64,000 nucleotides of DNA from Hirschia sp964352025 (GTDB lineage Bacteria > Pseudomonadota > Alphaproteobacteria > Caulobacterales > Hyphomonadaceae), in the NCBI GenBank assembly GCA_964352025.1, contig CAYGPZ010000001.1, forward strand, positions 434,001 to 498,000. Reading direction: 5' to 3'. The translations under genes were made by a program, and so were the position numbers. Within the stretch, counting starts at the first letter, position 1. Every line of letters starts with the position of its first letter. Under the pieces are notes generated by a model. That model did not search any database, was not told the DNA's origin, and worked only from the letters and a program-made list of their open reading frames with translations. Below are positions 33,615-43,469 of the stretch, piece by piece.

Positions 33615-33919
33615 AACGTCTCATCGTTATCTCTTTGATTGTTATCGGACTTTTAGCTGTTTCTGTGTATCGCGCAAAAGAGGGTGCACTGGAATCTGAA
33701 GCTAAGATCGAGCAGTTAGAAAGACAGATAGCGACCGAGAAGGAAGAATTGCGTGTTTTAAAAGCAGAAGAAGCGCACCTTTCTCGCCCAGAGCGGATAG
33801 GCCCATTAGCTGCAGAAAAGCTCGGCATGGGACCTGTAAGACCTGAACAAATTACGGGTGAAGGCGCACTGCAAGAGAAATTGTCTGGCAACAGTGAAGA
33901 GCAGGAGGGTGATCAGTGA
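33611..33919 (+). CDS. ftsL: Cell division protein FtsL
   Basis: This 102-residue protein has a single N-terminal membrane segment (residues 4-21) followed by a periplasmic leucine-zipper coiled coil (about 28-62; EQLERQIATEKEELRVLKAEE) and the short conserved RPERIGPLAAEKLGM motif. FtsL forms a complex with FtsB and FtsQ and helps activate FtsWI. The sequence is poorly conserved in this family, so the call rests on size, the coiled coil, the LA-K-LGM motif and the position between rsmH and ftsI. Its start and stop overlap both neighbours by four bases. Confidence 0.88.
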   Translation: MKRLIVISLIVIGLLAVSVYRAKEGALESEAKIEQLERQIATEKEELRVLKAEEAHLSRPERIGPLAAEKLGMGPVRPEQITGEGALQEKLSGNSEEQEGDQ

Positions 33920-35595
33920 GATTGGTCAATTCTCTCCTTGATACTCTGGACTTTGACGGAGCTGGCGATAAGTGGGCAGCGCTGCGTGCTGTGAGTATTG
34001 CTGCGGTGGTAGCTGTTACTTTTGGTATTGTGACATGGCGCGCAAGTGCTGTGGCAATGGGCGGAACACATGAAACAAGTGTTGCGTCGAAAACAGTTCA
34101 ATTGGCTGCAAAGCGTGCCGATATTGTTGATCGTAATGGTGATTTGCTTGCGACATCACTGACCATAGATAGTCTAGCGGCTGCGCCTCAAGAAATTTGG
34201 GATGCGAGAGAAGTTGCTGAAGGGCTTGCGACTGTATTTCCCGACTTGAATGTTGAGCGTTTGATCGCGCGTCTCGAGGATCCGGATAGGAAGTTTGTCT
34301 GGATACGCCGCAAGGTTTCGCCGCGTCAGCGACAGGCTGTTTACGATCTTGGTCTTGAAGGATTGCGGTTTGAAAAAGAAGTTCAGCGCATTTACACAGG
34401 CGGAACACTGGCTGGCCATCTGATCGGATACACAAATGTTGATTCTGAAGGCATTGCTGGAATTGAACTTGCTCATCAGGAAAGACTGAGCACAGGCGAT
34501 GCGCCGCTTAAGTTGACGATTGATACTGGCGTTCAGTTTGCGCTTGAAGATGAATTGAAATTTGCGGCTGAAGCTTTCAATATTAAAGGTGGAGCTGGCA
34601 TTGTTATCGAGGCTAACACAGGTGCTGTTCGAGCAATTGCTTCATGGCCATCTGTTGATCCCAACCGCCCATCTGATGCAGTAGATGATGCGAGATTAAA
34701 CCGTGCAATTAGCGGTGTTTATGAGCTTGGATCCGTGTTTAAGCCATTGACTGTCGCTGCTGCCATTGATGCAGGAAAACTCCGTCCTGCTGAGAAATTT
34801 AGAGTTTCAAAACCCATTACGGTGGGTTCCTTTGTCATCAAAGACAAACATCCTATTAGCGCAGTTGCGAATGTAACGGATATACTTGCGCATTCTTCTA
34901 ATGTTGGGACTGTAAAAATCTCTCAATTGATTGGCCTGCGTCGTCAAAAAGAGTTCTTGGATCGTCTTGGATTATTGTCTCGTCCAGATGTTGTTTACCC
35001 CGGTGCTGCGAAGCCTATTTTGCCAGTGGAGTGGGACGATCTAGCAGGAGCGACCATTTCTTATGGGCATGGTTTGGCTGTGTCTCCGCTTGCTTTGGCA
35101 GTTGCTTACACTGCGTTCGCAAATGACGGTGAAATGGTGCGTCCGCGGTTCCTAGAGCCAGATGTATCGGATGAGATTGAGTTTACGCGTATTGTTTCTG
35201 CGCCAACCGCGCATGTCATTGCTGACATGATGCGCGTGACTGTCACTGAAGGCACTGGAACGCGTGCAGACGTATATGGTTATGAAGTGGCCGGGAAGAC
35301 AGGAACCGCTGAAAAGCCGGGACCAAATGGCTATGATTATGACCGTAATATAAACTCCTTTGTGTCACTCTTTCCTGCATCTCGCCCTGAATATGTCGTT
35401 TTAATCGTCTTGGATGAACCTGAAGCGCTGGAAGGTGAAGGAAAAACCGCTGCGCTAAATGCTGCTCCTGTCACGGGGCGTTTAATTGCGCGGATTGCGC
35501 CGATGCTAGATGTTGCTCCGGTTTTGGAAAAGCGTCGCTCTTCTTCGGAAAAATCAACGGGTGTCCGCACGGTCTCAGAAAAGAGGGCGCTATGA
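33916..35595 (+). CDS. ftsI: Peptidoglycan D,D-transpeptidase FtsI (PBP3)
   Basis: This 559-residue septal transpeptidase is a class B penicillin-binding protein. It has a membrane segment near residues 25-45, the dimerisation domain with RADIVDRNGDLLATS, and the transpeptidase domain. Active-site motifs are S273-V-F-K276 (SxxK), S327-S-N329 (SxN) and K461-T-G463. The start is a GTG overlapping ftsL. The position and order match the classical dcw cluster. With FtsW it makes septal peptidoglycan. Confidence 0.96.
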   Translation: MRLVNSLLDTLDFDGAGDKWAALRAVSIAAVVAVTFGIVTWRASAVAMGGTHETSVASKTVQLAAKRADIVDRNGDLLATSLTIDSLAAAPQEIWDAREVAEGLATVFPDLNVERLIARLEDPDRKFVWIRRKVSPRQRQAVYDLGLEGLRFEKEVQRIYTGGTLAGHLIGYTNVDSEGIAGIELAHQERLSTGDAPLKLTIDTGVQFALEDELKFAAEAFNIKGGAGIVIEANTGAVRAIASWPSVDPNRPSDAVDDARLNRAISGVYELGSVFKPLTVAAAIDAGKLRPAEKFRVSKPITVGSFVIKDKHPISAVANVTDILAHSSNVGTVKISQLIGLRRQKEFLDRLGLLSRPDVVYPGAAKPILPVEWDDLAGATISYGHGLAVSPLALAVAYTAFANDGEMVRPRFLEPDVSDEIEFTRIVSAPTAHVIADMMRVTVTEGTGTRADVYGYEVAGKTGTAEKPGPNGYDYDRNINSFVSLFPASRPEYVVLIVLDEPEALEGEGKTAALNAAPVTGRLIARIAPMLDVAPVLEKRRSSSEKSTGVRTVSEKRAL

Positions 35596-37040
35596 AGCTG
35601 AACGATATTTTTGAGGGCGCACCTGATTGGGAATTTACAGGCGTTACATGTGATAGCCGCAAGGTGGCTCCCGGTTTTGTATTTGCGGCTCTTAAAGGAA
35701 CAGTATCAGATGGCCGCGACTTTATTGCGTCTGCCATAGATCAGGGTGCAGTCGCAATTTTGACAGATGAGCGCGATGGCGAATGGGATATTCCTTCGAT
35801 TAAGGTTGAGGAACCACGTTTGGCATTTGCGCTGGCTGCTGCAGCTTTTTACAAAGAGCAGCCCGAAACAACTGTCGCGGTTACGGGAACAAACGGGAAG
35901 TCATCAACGGTCGATTTCCTACGTCAAATTTGGGCTGATCTTGCATTTGTTCCAGCCTCATTGGGGACTTTGGGCGCGGTTGGTCCATCAGGTTTAGTAG
36001 AGCTTGGTCACACAACGCCTGATCCTGTAGCGGTGCAGTCGACATTGGCGATATTGGCTAAAGAGGGTGTTACGCATTGTGCGATGGAAGCTTCCTCACA
36101 CGGTTTAGCTCAATACCGTATGCATGGTGTGAAACTGTCCGCTGGTGCGTTTTTGAATTTGTCGCAAGATCATCTGGATTATCACAAAGATTTAGATGAT
36201 TACCTACAAGCTAAATTAAAGCTATTTACTGAGCTTCTGCCTGAAGGTGCGCCTGCCATTATCAATGCTGATAGTGATGTAAAAGACAAAGCCCTTGCGG
36301 CGGCAAAGGCTGCTCATCTGAAAACGTTCACGTTTGGATGGCGCGGTGAAGATTTGCGGATTAGTGAAATTACGCCCAACCACACGGGTCAAAACCTTCA
36401 GATACAATGGAAAACGCCTGAAGGTGATCGCGAGACCAATATTCATTTGCCGCTAATTGGCGAGTTTCAGGCGCTAAATGCTCTGGCTGCTGCCGGTCTG
36501 GCTATGTCTCTTGGGGCCGAAGCTGAGACTGTGTTTGCTGCAATGGAAAAGCTTAGGGGTGTTAAAGGGCGTCTCGAGCTTGTGGCTGAAACAAAAAATG
36601 GCGCGGGTGTTTTTGTTGATTTTGCGCACACGCCCGATGGTCTTGATGTATTGCTGCGCGCTGCACGCCCTCACGCCGCTGGTCGAGTGATCTGCGTGTT
36701 TGGGTGCGGTGGAGATCGCGATGCTGGCAAGCGCCCGATTATGGGTGAGATTGCGTCCAAATATGCTGATGAAGTTATCGTCACTGATGATAATCCTCGC
36801 TCAGAAGATCCGGCACTTATCCGCTCGGCTATTATGGCAGGAGCTGGCAATGCAACTGAAATTGCAGGCCGTGCTGATGCGATTAAAGAGGGGATATCTC
36901 GTTTGAATAAAGGGGATGTTCTGCTGATTGCCGGTAAAGGGCATGAAACAGGTCAGATCATTAAGGGGGAGACTTTCCCGTTTTCTGATCATGAAGCTGC
37001 TTTGCAAGCCCTTGCTGAACTAGAAGGAGAGGGTAAATGA
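35592..37040 (+). CDS. murE: UDP-MurNAc-tripeptide synthetase
   Basis: This 482-residue ligase adds meso-diaminopimelate to UDP-MurNAc-L-Ala-D-Glu. Visible are the CDSRKVAPGFVFAAL start, the ATP site VTGTNGKSSTVDF, HTTPDPVAVQ substrate loop, the carbamoylated-lysine region HLDYHKDLDDYLQAKLKLF and the DNPRSEDP motif, which is the signature of mDAP- rather than Lys-adding enzymes. Its ends overlap ftsI and murF by four bases each. Confidence 0.96.
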   Translation: MKLNDIFEGAPDWEFTGVTCDSRKVAPGFVFAALKGTVSDGRDFIASAIDQGAVAILTDERDGEWDIPSIKVEEPRLAFALAAAAFYKEQPETTVAVTGTNGKSSTVDFLRQIWADLAFVPASLGTLGAVGPSGLVELGHTTPDPVAVQSTLAILAKEGVTHCAMEASSHGLAQYRMHGVKLSAGAFLNLSQDHLDYHKDLDDYLQAKLKLFTELLPEGAPAIINADSDVKDKALAAAKAAHLKTFTFGWRGEDLRISEITPNHTGQNLQIQWKTPEGDRETNIHLPLIGEFQALNALAAAGLAMSLGAEAETVFAAMEKLRGVKGRLELVAETKNGAGVFVDFAHTPDGLDVLLRAARPHAAGRVICVFGCGGDRDAGKRPIMGEIASKYADEVIVTDDNPRSEDPALIRSAIMAGAGNATEIAGRADAIKEGISRLNKGDVLLIAGKGHETGQIIKGETFPFSDHEAALQALAELEGEGK

Positions 37041-38488
37041 CAAATCAGCCTCTCTGGACGTCAAAAGAAATTGCTGAAGCCACGGATGGTCGTATGACTG
37101 GCGAGTGGTTTGTCTCAGGCGTGTCAATTGATAGCCGCGAAGTCTCTTCTGGTGACTTGTTTGTGGCTTTAAAAGACCAACGAGACGGGCATGAGTTTGT
37201 GCCAATGTCTTTAGAAAAAGGTGCTTCGGGCTGCCTTATTTCTAGTGAATGCGGTGACGTGCCTAGCGTTCAAGTTGATGACACTTTAGGTGCCCTTGAG
37301 CAGTTAGGTCTTGCTGCGCGTGCGCGTTCAAAAGCCATTCACGCTGCGATTACCGGGTCTGTTGGTAAAACCAGCGTCAAGGAAATGATTGCCCAAATTT
37401 TCCGCGCAAAAGGTCCGGCTCATTGGAATGTAAAGTCATTCAATAATCACTTTGGTGTGCCTCTTACTTTGGCCCGCATGCCTAGAGAAACGCAGCGTGC
37501 AATTTTCGAAATCGGAATGAGCACACCCGGTGAAATTGGTCCGCGTTCCGATATGGTGCGTCCTCAAATCGCGATGATTACCAAGATTGCAGGTGCTCAC
37601 CTTGAGGGTATGGGCACTATAGATGCTGTTGCAGATGAGAAGTCTAATATATTCTCGGGCCTAGAAGAAAATGGCGTCGCTATTTTACCGCGTGAAGATG
37701 ATTTCTTTGACTATATGAAAGCGCGTGCTTTTGATCTGCAACCAAAGGCGCAATTGCTGTCATTTGGTGGTGTGGATAGTGAGGCTGATGCGCGGCTTCT
37801 AAGCTTTGAAGCGCACGGAAATAATTCCTCGGGAACGGCTGAAATTCTTGGTGAGCACGTACAGTTTGAAGTGAATGCGGTAGGTGATCATTGGGGGCTG
37901 AACGCAGTCCTTGCAATTCTGGTTGGGCGTTTGTCTGGCATGACGGCGCAAGAATCAGCCGATGGATTAAAAGGTTACAAACCACCGGCGGGTCGTGGGG
38001 TCGCAGAAGTATTAAATCTGCCATGCGGTGAAATTACGCTGTTAGATGATTCATACAATGCTAATCCAGAAAGCATGCGTGCGGGTCTAGCTGCATTGGG
38101 GCAGCGGTCGGGGCGTAAAATTGCAGTACTTGGTGAAATGAAAGAATTGGGTCCGGATGCGGATAAATTGCACGCAGATTTGATGGATCCAATTGTTGAA
38201 GCAGGTGTGTCCGAACTGTTTCTCGCAGGTGATGGTTTATTACCGTTACGTAACAGATTCAGTAAAAATGAGAACGAACTAGGAATATACTGGGCGTCAA
38301 CCTCAAAAGAACTAGTTTTAATGGTTAATAAGTCGTTAAAATCAAGTGATGTTGTCTTGATTAAAGGCTCGAATGCATCCGGTATAGGACTTATAGCAAA
38401 TGAGCTGAAAAGCTTATCCCACGGTGTGAATCGAGGGACGAATGAGAGAATTGACGACATGTCAGCAAAAACACAGGGAGGTGAATAA
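37037..38488 (+). CDS. murF: UDP-MurNAc-tripeptide-D-Ala-D-Ala ligase
   Basis: This 483-residue enzyme adds the D-Ala-D-Ala dipeptide to the precursor. Visible are GVSIDSREVSSGDLFVAL near the start, the ATP motif ITGSVGKTSVKEM, FNNHFGVPLTLARM, the ALGQRSGRKIAVLGEMKELG segment of the third domain, and the DDSYNANPESM motif. The C-terminus (about 25 residues after LKSLSHG) is polar and longer than usual. Its stop overlaps mraY by one base (TAATG). Confidence 0.95.
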   Translation: MTNQPLWTSKEIAEATDGRMTGEWFVSGVSIDSREVSSGDLFVALKDQRDGHEFVPMSLEKGASGCLISSECGDVPSVQVDDTLGALEQLGLAARARSKAIHAAITGSVGKTSVKEMIAQIFRAKGPAHWNVKSFNNHFGVPLTLARMPRETQRAIFEIGMSTPGEIGPRSDMVRPQIAMITKIAGAHLEGMGTIDAVADEKSNIFSGLEENGVAILPREDDFFDYMKARAFDLQPKAQLLSFGGVDSEADARLLSFEAHGNNSSGTAEILGEHVQFEVNAVGDHWGLNAVLAILVGRLSGMTAQESADGLKGYKPPAGRGVAEVLNLPCGEITLLDDSYNANPESMRAGLAALGQRSGRKIAVLGEMKELGPDADKLHADLMDPIVEAGVSELFLAGDGLLPLRNRFSKNENELGIYWASTSKELVLMVNKSLKSSDVVLIKGSNASGIGLIANELKSLSHGVNRGTNERIDDMSAKTQGGE

Positions 38489-39690
38489 TGTTATATCTGT
38501 ATTTGACACCTCTTGCTGAAGACTTCGGGTTTTTGAATCTATTCAGTTATCTATCATTCCGTTCGGGTGGCGCATTACTAACTGCATTGCTTGTGGGCGT
38601 GCTGTTTGGCGACAAGATGATCAATTGGCTGCGTTCGCGCCAAGGTAAAGGTCAGCCTATCCGTGATCTTTCGCTTGAAGCGCAAATGTCCAAACAGGGC
38701 ACGCCTACCATGGGCGGGTTCATTATCTGGCTGTCTATGCTGGTGGGTACTTTCCTTTGGATGGATTTAACTAACCCGTATGTTTGGATCGTTCTGTTTG
38801 TAACTGTGACATTCGCTTTCATCGGCTTCCTTGACGACTACGCCAAAGTGGCCAAGCAATCGACAGATGGTGTTTCTAGTCTATTGCGTCTTGGTGTTGA
38901 GTTTGCCGTCGCAGCGGTCGCCTGTGCTTTCGTAATGGGACTGCACGGTGCGCACACACCTCTTGGCTATGCCGATTGGGGCGCGTTGAATGAGTTGTCT
39001 CAGTCTATCGCTGCATTGGCGCCAACAACGACAGCAGACCCTAATCCGCAAAGCGCTGCTGGTGGTGTCGCCATACCGTTTGTGAATGACTATTTCTTCC
39101 CGCTTGGCGGATTGTTCATTGTGTTTGGGATGATCGTTATTGTTGGGTTCGCAAATGCTGTGAACTTCACAGATGGTCTGGACGGACTGGCGATTGTGCC
39201 GACTATATTTTCTGCAATGGCTTACGCGATTATCGCCTATCTTACAGGTAACTTTGTGTTTGCTGAATATCTCGGCATTCAATTCACACCTGGTACTGGT
39301 GAATTGGCGGTTCTGCTCGCGGCACTCATAGGCGCTGGTATGGGCTTTTTATGGTATAATACCTTCCCTGCGAAAGTCTTCATGGGAGACACGGGGTCAC
39401 TTGGATTAGGTGGATTGCTGGGTGTTGTTGCTGTTGCTGTAAAACATGAATTTGCATTGGTCATCGTGGGCTTCTTATTCGTACTAGAAGTGATGTCCGT
39501 GATGATGCAGGTGGGATATTTTAAGCTCACACGAAAATTAACCGGTGAAGGCAAGCGCATTTTTAAAATGGCTCCCTTGCATCACCATTTCCAAAAAGAT
39601 GGTTGGCCTGAAACACGCGTTGTTGTGCGTTTCTGGATTCTATCAGCGGTGTTTGCGCTGATTGGCCTAGCCACGTTGAAACTGAGGTAG
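38488..39690 (+). CDS. mraY: Phospho-N-acetylmuramoyl-pentapeptide transferase
   Basis: This 400-residue polytopic membrane enzyme makes lipid I from UDP-MurNAc-pentapeptide and undecaprenyl phosphate. Visible are KQGTPTMGG, the DDYAKV motif with its adjacent aspartates, NFTDGLDGLAI, FMGDTGSLGLGG and the cytoplasmic HHHFQKDGWPE loop. An extra segment of about 40 residues, rich in Ala, Thr and Pro (around residue 175), lengthens the third periplasmic loop; this is often found in alphaproteobacterial MraY. Confidence 0.96.
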   Translation: MLYLYLTPLAEDFGFLNLFSYLSFRSGGALLTALLVGVLFGDKMINWLRSRQGKGQPIRDLSLEAQMSKQGTPTMGGFIIWLSMLVGTFLWMDLTNPYVWIVLFVTVTFAFIGFLDDYAKVAKQSTDGVSSLLRLGVEFAVAAVACAFVMGLHGAHTPLGYADWGALNELSQSIAALAPTTTADPNPQSAAGGVAIPFVNDYFFPLGGLFIVFGMIVIVGFANAVNFTDGLDGLAIVPTIFSAMAYAIIAYLTGNFVFAEYLGIQFTPGTGELAVLLAALIGAGMGFLWYNTFPAKVFMGDTGSLGLGGLLGVVAVAVKHEFALVIVGFLFVLEVMSVMMQVGYFKLTRKLTGEGKRIFKMAPLHHHFQKDGWPETRVVVRFWILSAVFALIGLATLKLR

Positions 39691-39697
39691 TGCGCGC

Positions 39698-41122
39698 ATG
39701 ATCCCTGTTTCCGTATACAAAGGTATGGATGTCGCTCTATTCGGCTTGGGCCGGACGGGTATATCTGCTGCCAAGGCTCTGACTGCTGGTGGGGCAAGAG
39801 TTCACGCATGGGATGATAACGAAATCTCCCGCGAAAAGGCCGCTGAAGCCGGCGTGAATATTGCTGACATTAATAAGATGGATTGGCAAAAATTCTCTGC
39901 ACTTGTGCTTTCTCCAGGCGTTCCATTCCGTTATCCCGACCCCCACCGTGTTGTGAAGATGGCGCAAATGGTTGGTGTTCCAGTCGTGGGGGATATGGAA
40001 CTTTTTGCACGCGCTGTTGAAGACCTTCCGCTCCACGCGCGTCCAAAAATTGTAGGAATTACCGGCACGAATGGAAAGTCTACAACGACTTCATTAATCG
40101 GGCATATTCTAGAGCGCGCAGGACGGGATGTTCGTGTTGGCGGAAATATTGGCGTTGGCGTTCTTGATTTAGATGCGATGAATGCGAACTCAATTTATGT
40201 TCTCGAACTGTCATCCTACCAGCTTGATTTAATTGATAGTCTTCGCTGTGACGTTGCCGTATTTTTAAATGTATCTCCTGACCATTTAGACCGCCACGGT
40301 GGCATGGACGGATATGTCGCTGCTAAAGCGCGTATTTTCAGAAACCAAACATCGACAGATACTGCAGTTATCGGTGTTGATGACATGCGTACTCAAATAT
40401 TGTGTACGCGCCTAGCTGCTGAGAATACGCGGCGTGTGTGTCCTGTGTCTTCGGAAATGGCGCTTGGACGTGGTGTGTCTGTTCTTGATGGTGTGCTGTC
40501 AGATAGTTTATCTGGTCACGCTGACACAAGTGTTGATCTTTCGTCAGCACGTTCGCTTCCAGGGCAGCACAACCACCAAAATGCAGCTGCAGCGTATGCA
40601 ACGTGTAAATCGCTTGGCCTAGATGCAGAAGAAATAATCGATGGGTTAGAGACTTTCCCAGGATTGGTTCATCGTCTGGAAAGTGTCGGTAAGATTGGTG
40701 ATGTAGCTTTCGTAAATGATTCAAAAGCGACCAATGCACAAGCTTCTGAGCAGGCCTTACGCGCCTATCCTAATGCGTTCTGGATTGCAGGTGGTCGCGC
40801 TAAAGATGACGGCATAGACGCGCTTGAACCACAATTTAAAGACATCAAAAAAGCCTATCTGATCGGTCACTCTACACCTGAATTTAGCGCCACGCTAAAG
40901 GGTAAAGCTGAGACAATGAATTGCGGGACGTTAGAGGTGGCAGTCGCTGCTGCATATCGCGACGCTATTGCTTCTGGAATTAAAAATCCTGTTGTTCTCT
41001 TTTCGCCAGCTTGTGCAAGCTTTGACCAATATAAAGACTTTGAAGCTCGCGGCGACGCGTTTAAAGCCCATGTACATGCTTTAGAGCTAGACGTTAAAAA
41101 AAAGAGTAAGGTTATCGCCTAA
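39698..41122 (+). CDS. murD: UDP-N-acetylmuramoylalanine-D-glutamate ligase
   Basis: This 474-residue cytosolic ligase adds D-glutamate to UDP-MurNAc-L-Ala. Visible are ALFGLGRTGISAAKAL, the SPGVPFRYP loop, the ATP motif GITGTNGKSTTTSLIGH, ELSSYQLD, NVSPDHLDRHGGMDGY with the metal and carbamate region, and the C-terminal FSPACASFDQYKDFEARGD. Seven bases follow mraY; ftsW starts 36 bases after its stop. Confidence 0.96.
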   Translation: MIPVSVYKGMDVALFGLGRTGISAAKALTAGGARVHAWDDNEISREKAAEAGVNIADINKMDWQKFSALVLSPGVPFRYPDPHRVVKMAQMVGVPVVGDMELFARAVEDLPLHARPKIVGITGTNGKSTTTSLIGHILERAGRDVRVGGNIGVGVLDLDAMNANSIYVLELSSYQLDLIDSLRCDVAVFLNVSPDHLDRHGGMDGYVAAKARIFRNQTSTDTAVIGVDDMRTQILCTRLAAENTRRVCPVSSEMALGRGVSVLDGVLSDSLSGHADTSVDLSSARSLPGQHNHQNAAAAYATCKSLGLDAEEIIDGLETFPGLVHRLESVGKIGDVAFVNDSKATNAQASEQALRAYPNAFWIAGGRAKDDGIDALEPQFKDIKKAYLIGHSTPEFSATLKGKAETMNCGTLEVAVAAAYRDAIASGIKNPVVLFSPACASFDQYKDFEARGDAFKAHVHALELDVKKKSKVIA

Positions 41123-41158
41123 AGAGGTAGGTGATAACGAACCCGGAGATGGCGAAAC

Positions 41159-42295
41159 ATGACCAGCTTTGCGCGTTCAGATAGATCCCTTATTGCTGAA
41201 TGGTGGCGGACCGTCGACAAAATGATGTTGACGAGCCTGTTCATGCTTATGGCTGTGGGTTTGCTCGTGTCATTGGCGGCTGGTCCTGCTGCAGCAGAAC
41301 GCATTGGCTATGCTGACCCGTATCATTTTGTATATCGGCAAGCTTTTTTTATGACGGTCTCAGTTGTTTTACTGGTCGGTAGTTCCATCCTAACACCAGC
41401 GTGGGCAAGGCGTGTCGCAGCGATTGTGTTTGTCGGCGCTTTTCTGTTGATGGCCTACATTCTTCTTTTTGGTCATGAGGCAAAAGGGGCGCAGCGTTGG
41501 ATACGTGTTGCGGGTGCAACTTTTCAACCATCAGAAGTCGTCAAACCATCACTAGTGTTATTGATAGGTTGGATACTTGCACAAAGAGAGCATTTCCCTA
41601 AAGCTCCTTGGACTTTAGTGGCCTTTGTTCTTTATGTAGCAACGTTGGGATTGTTGTTGTTACAGCCAGACGTTGGACAATCCGCCTTGTTAACAGCTGG
41701 CTTTTTAGTGACGTTTTTTGTCTCTGGAATATCAATAGGTTGGGTACTTTGTCTGGGCGCTGGATTTATAGCGCTAGGTGGTGGTTTATTCATGTTGTTT
41801 CCGCATGTGCGCCACCGGGTGAATTCCTTTTTAAACCCCTCAGATTATGACACGTATCAGGTCGATACAGCGCGCGAAGCTTTGGAGCGAGGCGGCTTGC
41901 TTGGGGCTGGCATGGGGGAAGGGCAGATCAAGCATAACCTTCCTGATGCACACACTGACTTTATATACTCTGTGATTGGGGAAGAGTTTGGATTACTTGT
42001 TTGTTTAGCGCTTATCATACTATTTGCATTGATAACCGTACGCGGAATATTAGCTGCATCTCGCCATCCAGATCCTTATCCTAGAGCTGCAGCTGTTGGG
42101 TTGTTTACATTGTTTGGTTTGCAAGCTGCGATCAATATGAGCGTGAACATCGCGCTCATTCCAAATAAAGGGATGACGCTGCCGTTTATTTCCTATGGTG
42201 GTTCCTCTTTATTAGGTTCTGCGTTAACCCTAGGCTTGGCGCTAGCTTTAACGCGGCGGCGTCCTGAAATTTCCATGAGACGGTTTATTCCATAA
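41159..42295 (+). CDS. ftsW: Septal peptidoglycan glycosyltransferase FtsW (SEDS)
   Basis: This 378-residue SEDS protein has about ten membrane segments and polymerises lipid II at the septum with FtsI. Visible are GAQRWIRVAGATFQPSEVVK, the catalytic Asp in LLQPDVGQS, the HVRHRVNSFLNP loop, the LPDAHTDFIYSVIGEEFG segment and PFISYGGSSLLG. The stop overlaps the ATG of murG by one base (TAATG). Confidence 0.95.
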   Translation: MTSFARSDRSLIAEWWRTVDKMMLTSLFMLMAVGLLVSLAAGPAAAERIGYADPYHFVYRQAFFMTVSVVLLVGSSILTPAWARRVAAIVFVGAFLLMAYILLFGHEAKGAQRWIRVAGATFQPSEVVKPSLVLLIGWILAQREHFPKAPWTLVAFVLYVATLGLLLLQPDVGQSALLTAGFLVTFFVSGISIGWVLCLGAGFIALGGGLFMLFPHVRHRVNSFLNPSDYDTYQVDTAREALERGGLLGAGMGEGQIKHNLPDAHTDFIYSVIGEEFGLLVCLALIILFALITVRGILAASRHPDPYPRAAAVGLFTLFGLQAAINMSVNIALIPNKGMTLPFISYGGSSLLGSALTLGLALALTRRRPEISMRRFIP

Positions 42296-43413
42296 TGACA
42301 AATGCTTCTTCGAATGCTTCTGGACCATTAGTGATTATTGCTGCTGGTGGAACAGGGGGACATATGTTTCCGGCTCAGTCATTCGCGGAAGAAATGATCA
42401 AACGTGGATGGCGTGTGGGCCTTGTCACCGATGACCGTGGTATGCGCTATGCCAAGAACTTTCCAGCTGAGTGGATAGAGCAGGTTAAAGCGGCGACGAT
42501 TGGATCAAAGCGTCCAGACAAAATGATCGCGGCAGCTTTGAAAATCAAAGCTGGTATTTCGGCTGCTAAGAAGCAAATGAAACAAGTTCAGCCGGCACTC
42601 GTTGCGGGGTTTGGTGGGTATCCAAGTTTCCCATCTTTATCAGCGGCAAAAGCGCTTAAAATTCCAATTATCATTCATGAACAAAACGCTGTTTTAGGAC
42701 GCGTGAATCGCTTATTTGCCAAAAATGCTGTCACAGTCGCTTCTGGTTTTGGCCGATTAGACAAAATTCCGGCGGAAGCTGAAGGACATCGTGTAGAGGT
42801 TGGAAACCCTGTGCGTGAGCCTATTCTGGCGGTGCGCGATATTCCATATCCGACAATTGATGAAGATAGCACAATCAGTCTTTTGGTAACGGGCGGTAGC
42901 CAAGGTGCGAAGATGTTTGGGGAAATCGTGCCCGCAGCTATTCAGCAATTGCCGGACGCATTGAAAAGCAAATTACATTTGGTTCAGCAAGTGCGTGAAG
43001 ATCAGTTGGAAACTGTGCAGAACATCTACGGTGAGGCGGGTGTCGCTTGCGAACTCGCAACGTTTTTCTCAGATATGGATAAGCGCTTAGCGAATGCGCA
43101 TCTGGTTATAGCCAGATCAGGTGCTGGTACTGTTACAGAGCTTTGTGTGGCGGGACGTCCTTCCATTCTTATTCCTTTGGGTATTGCGATGGATGATCAT
43201 CAACGTGCAAATGCCGAAAGCCTCGAAGCAGGTGGCGGTGCTGAAGTCATTTTAGAAAAGGACTTCGCGCCTGGAGCTTTGGCAAAAGTGCTAGAAGAAT
43301 TACTCGGGCCAAATGGTGACCTTGAATTGCGCGCGGCAGCAGCAAAATCTTTAGGCCCATTGACGGCAGCTGAAGAATTAGCCGACATTGCCATAAAAGC
43401 GGCGAATCTATAG
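42295..43413 (+). CDS. murG: Lipid II synthase, UDP-GlcNAc transferase MurG
   Basis: This 372-residue GT28 enzyme adds GlcNAc to lipid I at the inner face of the membrane. Visible are the AAGGTGGHMFPA loop, VAGFGGYPSFPS, IIHEQNAVLGRVNR, LVTGGSQGA, the AHLVIARSGAGTVTELCVAGRPSILIPLG signature (residues 270-298) and DDHQRANAES. The length is usual. It starts in the ftsW stop; murC follows after 56 bases. Confidence 0.95.
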   Translation: MTNASSNASGPLVIIAAGGTGGHMFPAQSFAEEMIKRGWRVGLVTDDRGMRYAKNFPAEWIEQVKAATIGSKRPDKMIAAALKIKAGISAAKKQMKQVQPALVAGFGGYPSFPSLSAAKALKIPIIIHEQNAVLGRVNRLFAKNAVTVASGFGRLDKIPAEAEGHRVEVGNPVREPILAVRDIPYPTIDEDSTISLLVTGGSQGAKMFGEIVPAAIQQLPDALKSKLHLVQQVREDQLETVQNIYGEAGVACELATFFSDMDKRLANAHLVIARSGAGTVTELCVAGRPSILIPLGIAMDDHQRANAESLEAGGGAEVILEKDFAPGALAKVLEELLGPNGDLELRAAAAKSLGPLTAAEELADIAIKAANL

Positions 43414-43469
43414 TGCATTAGCCGTATTCAATAAGAACATACTGACCTTAGACCTAAAGAATTAGCCCC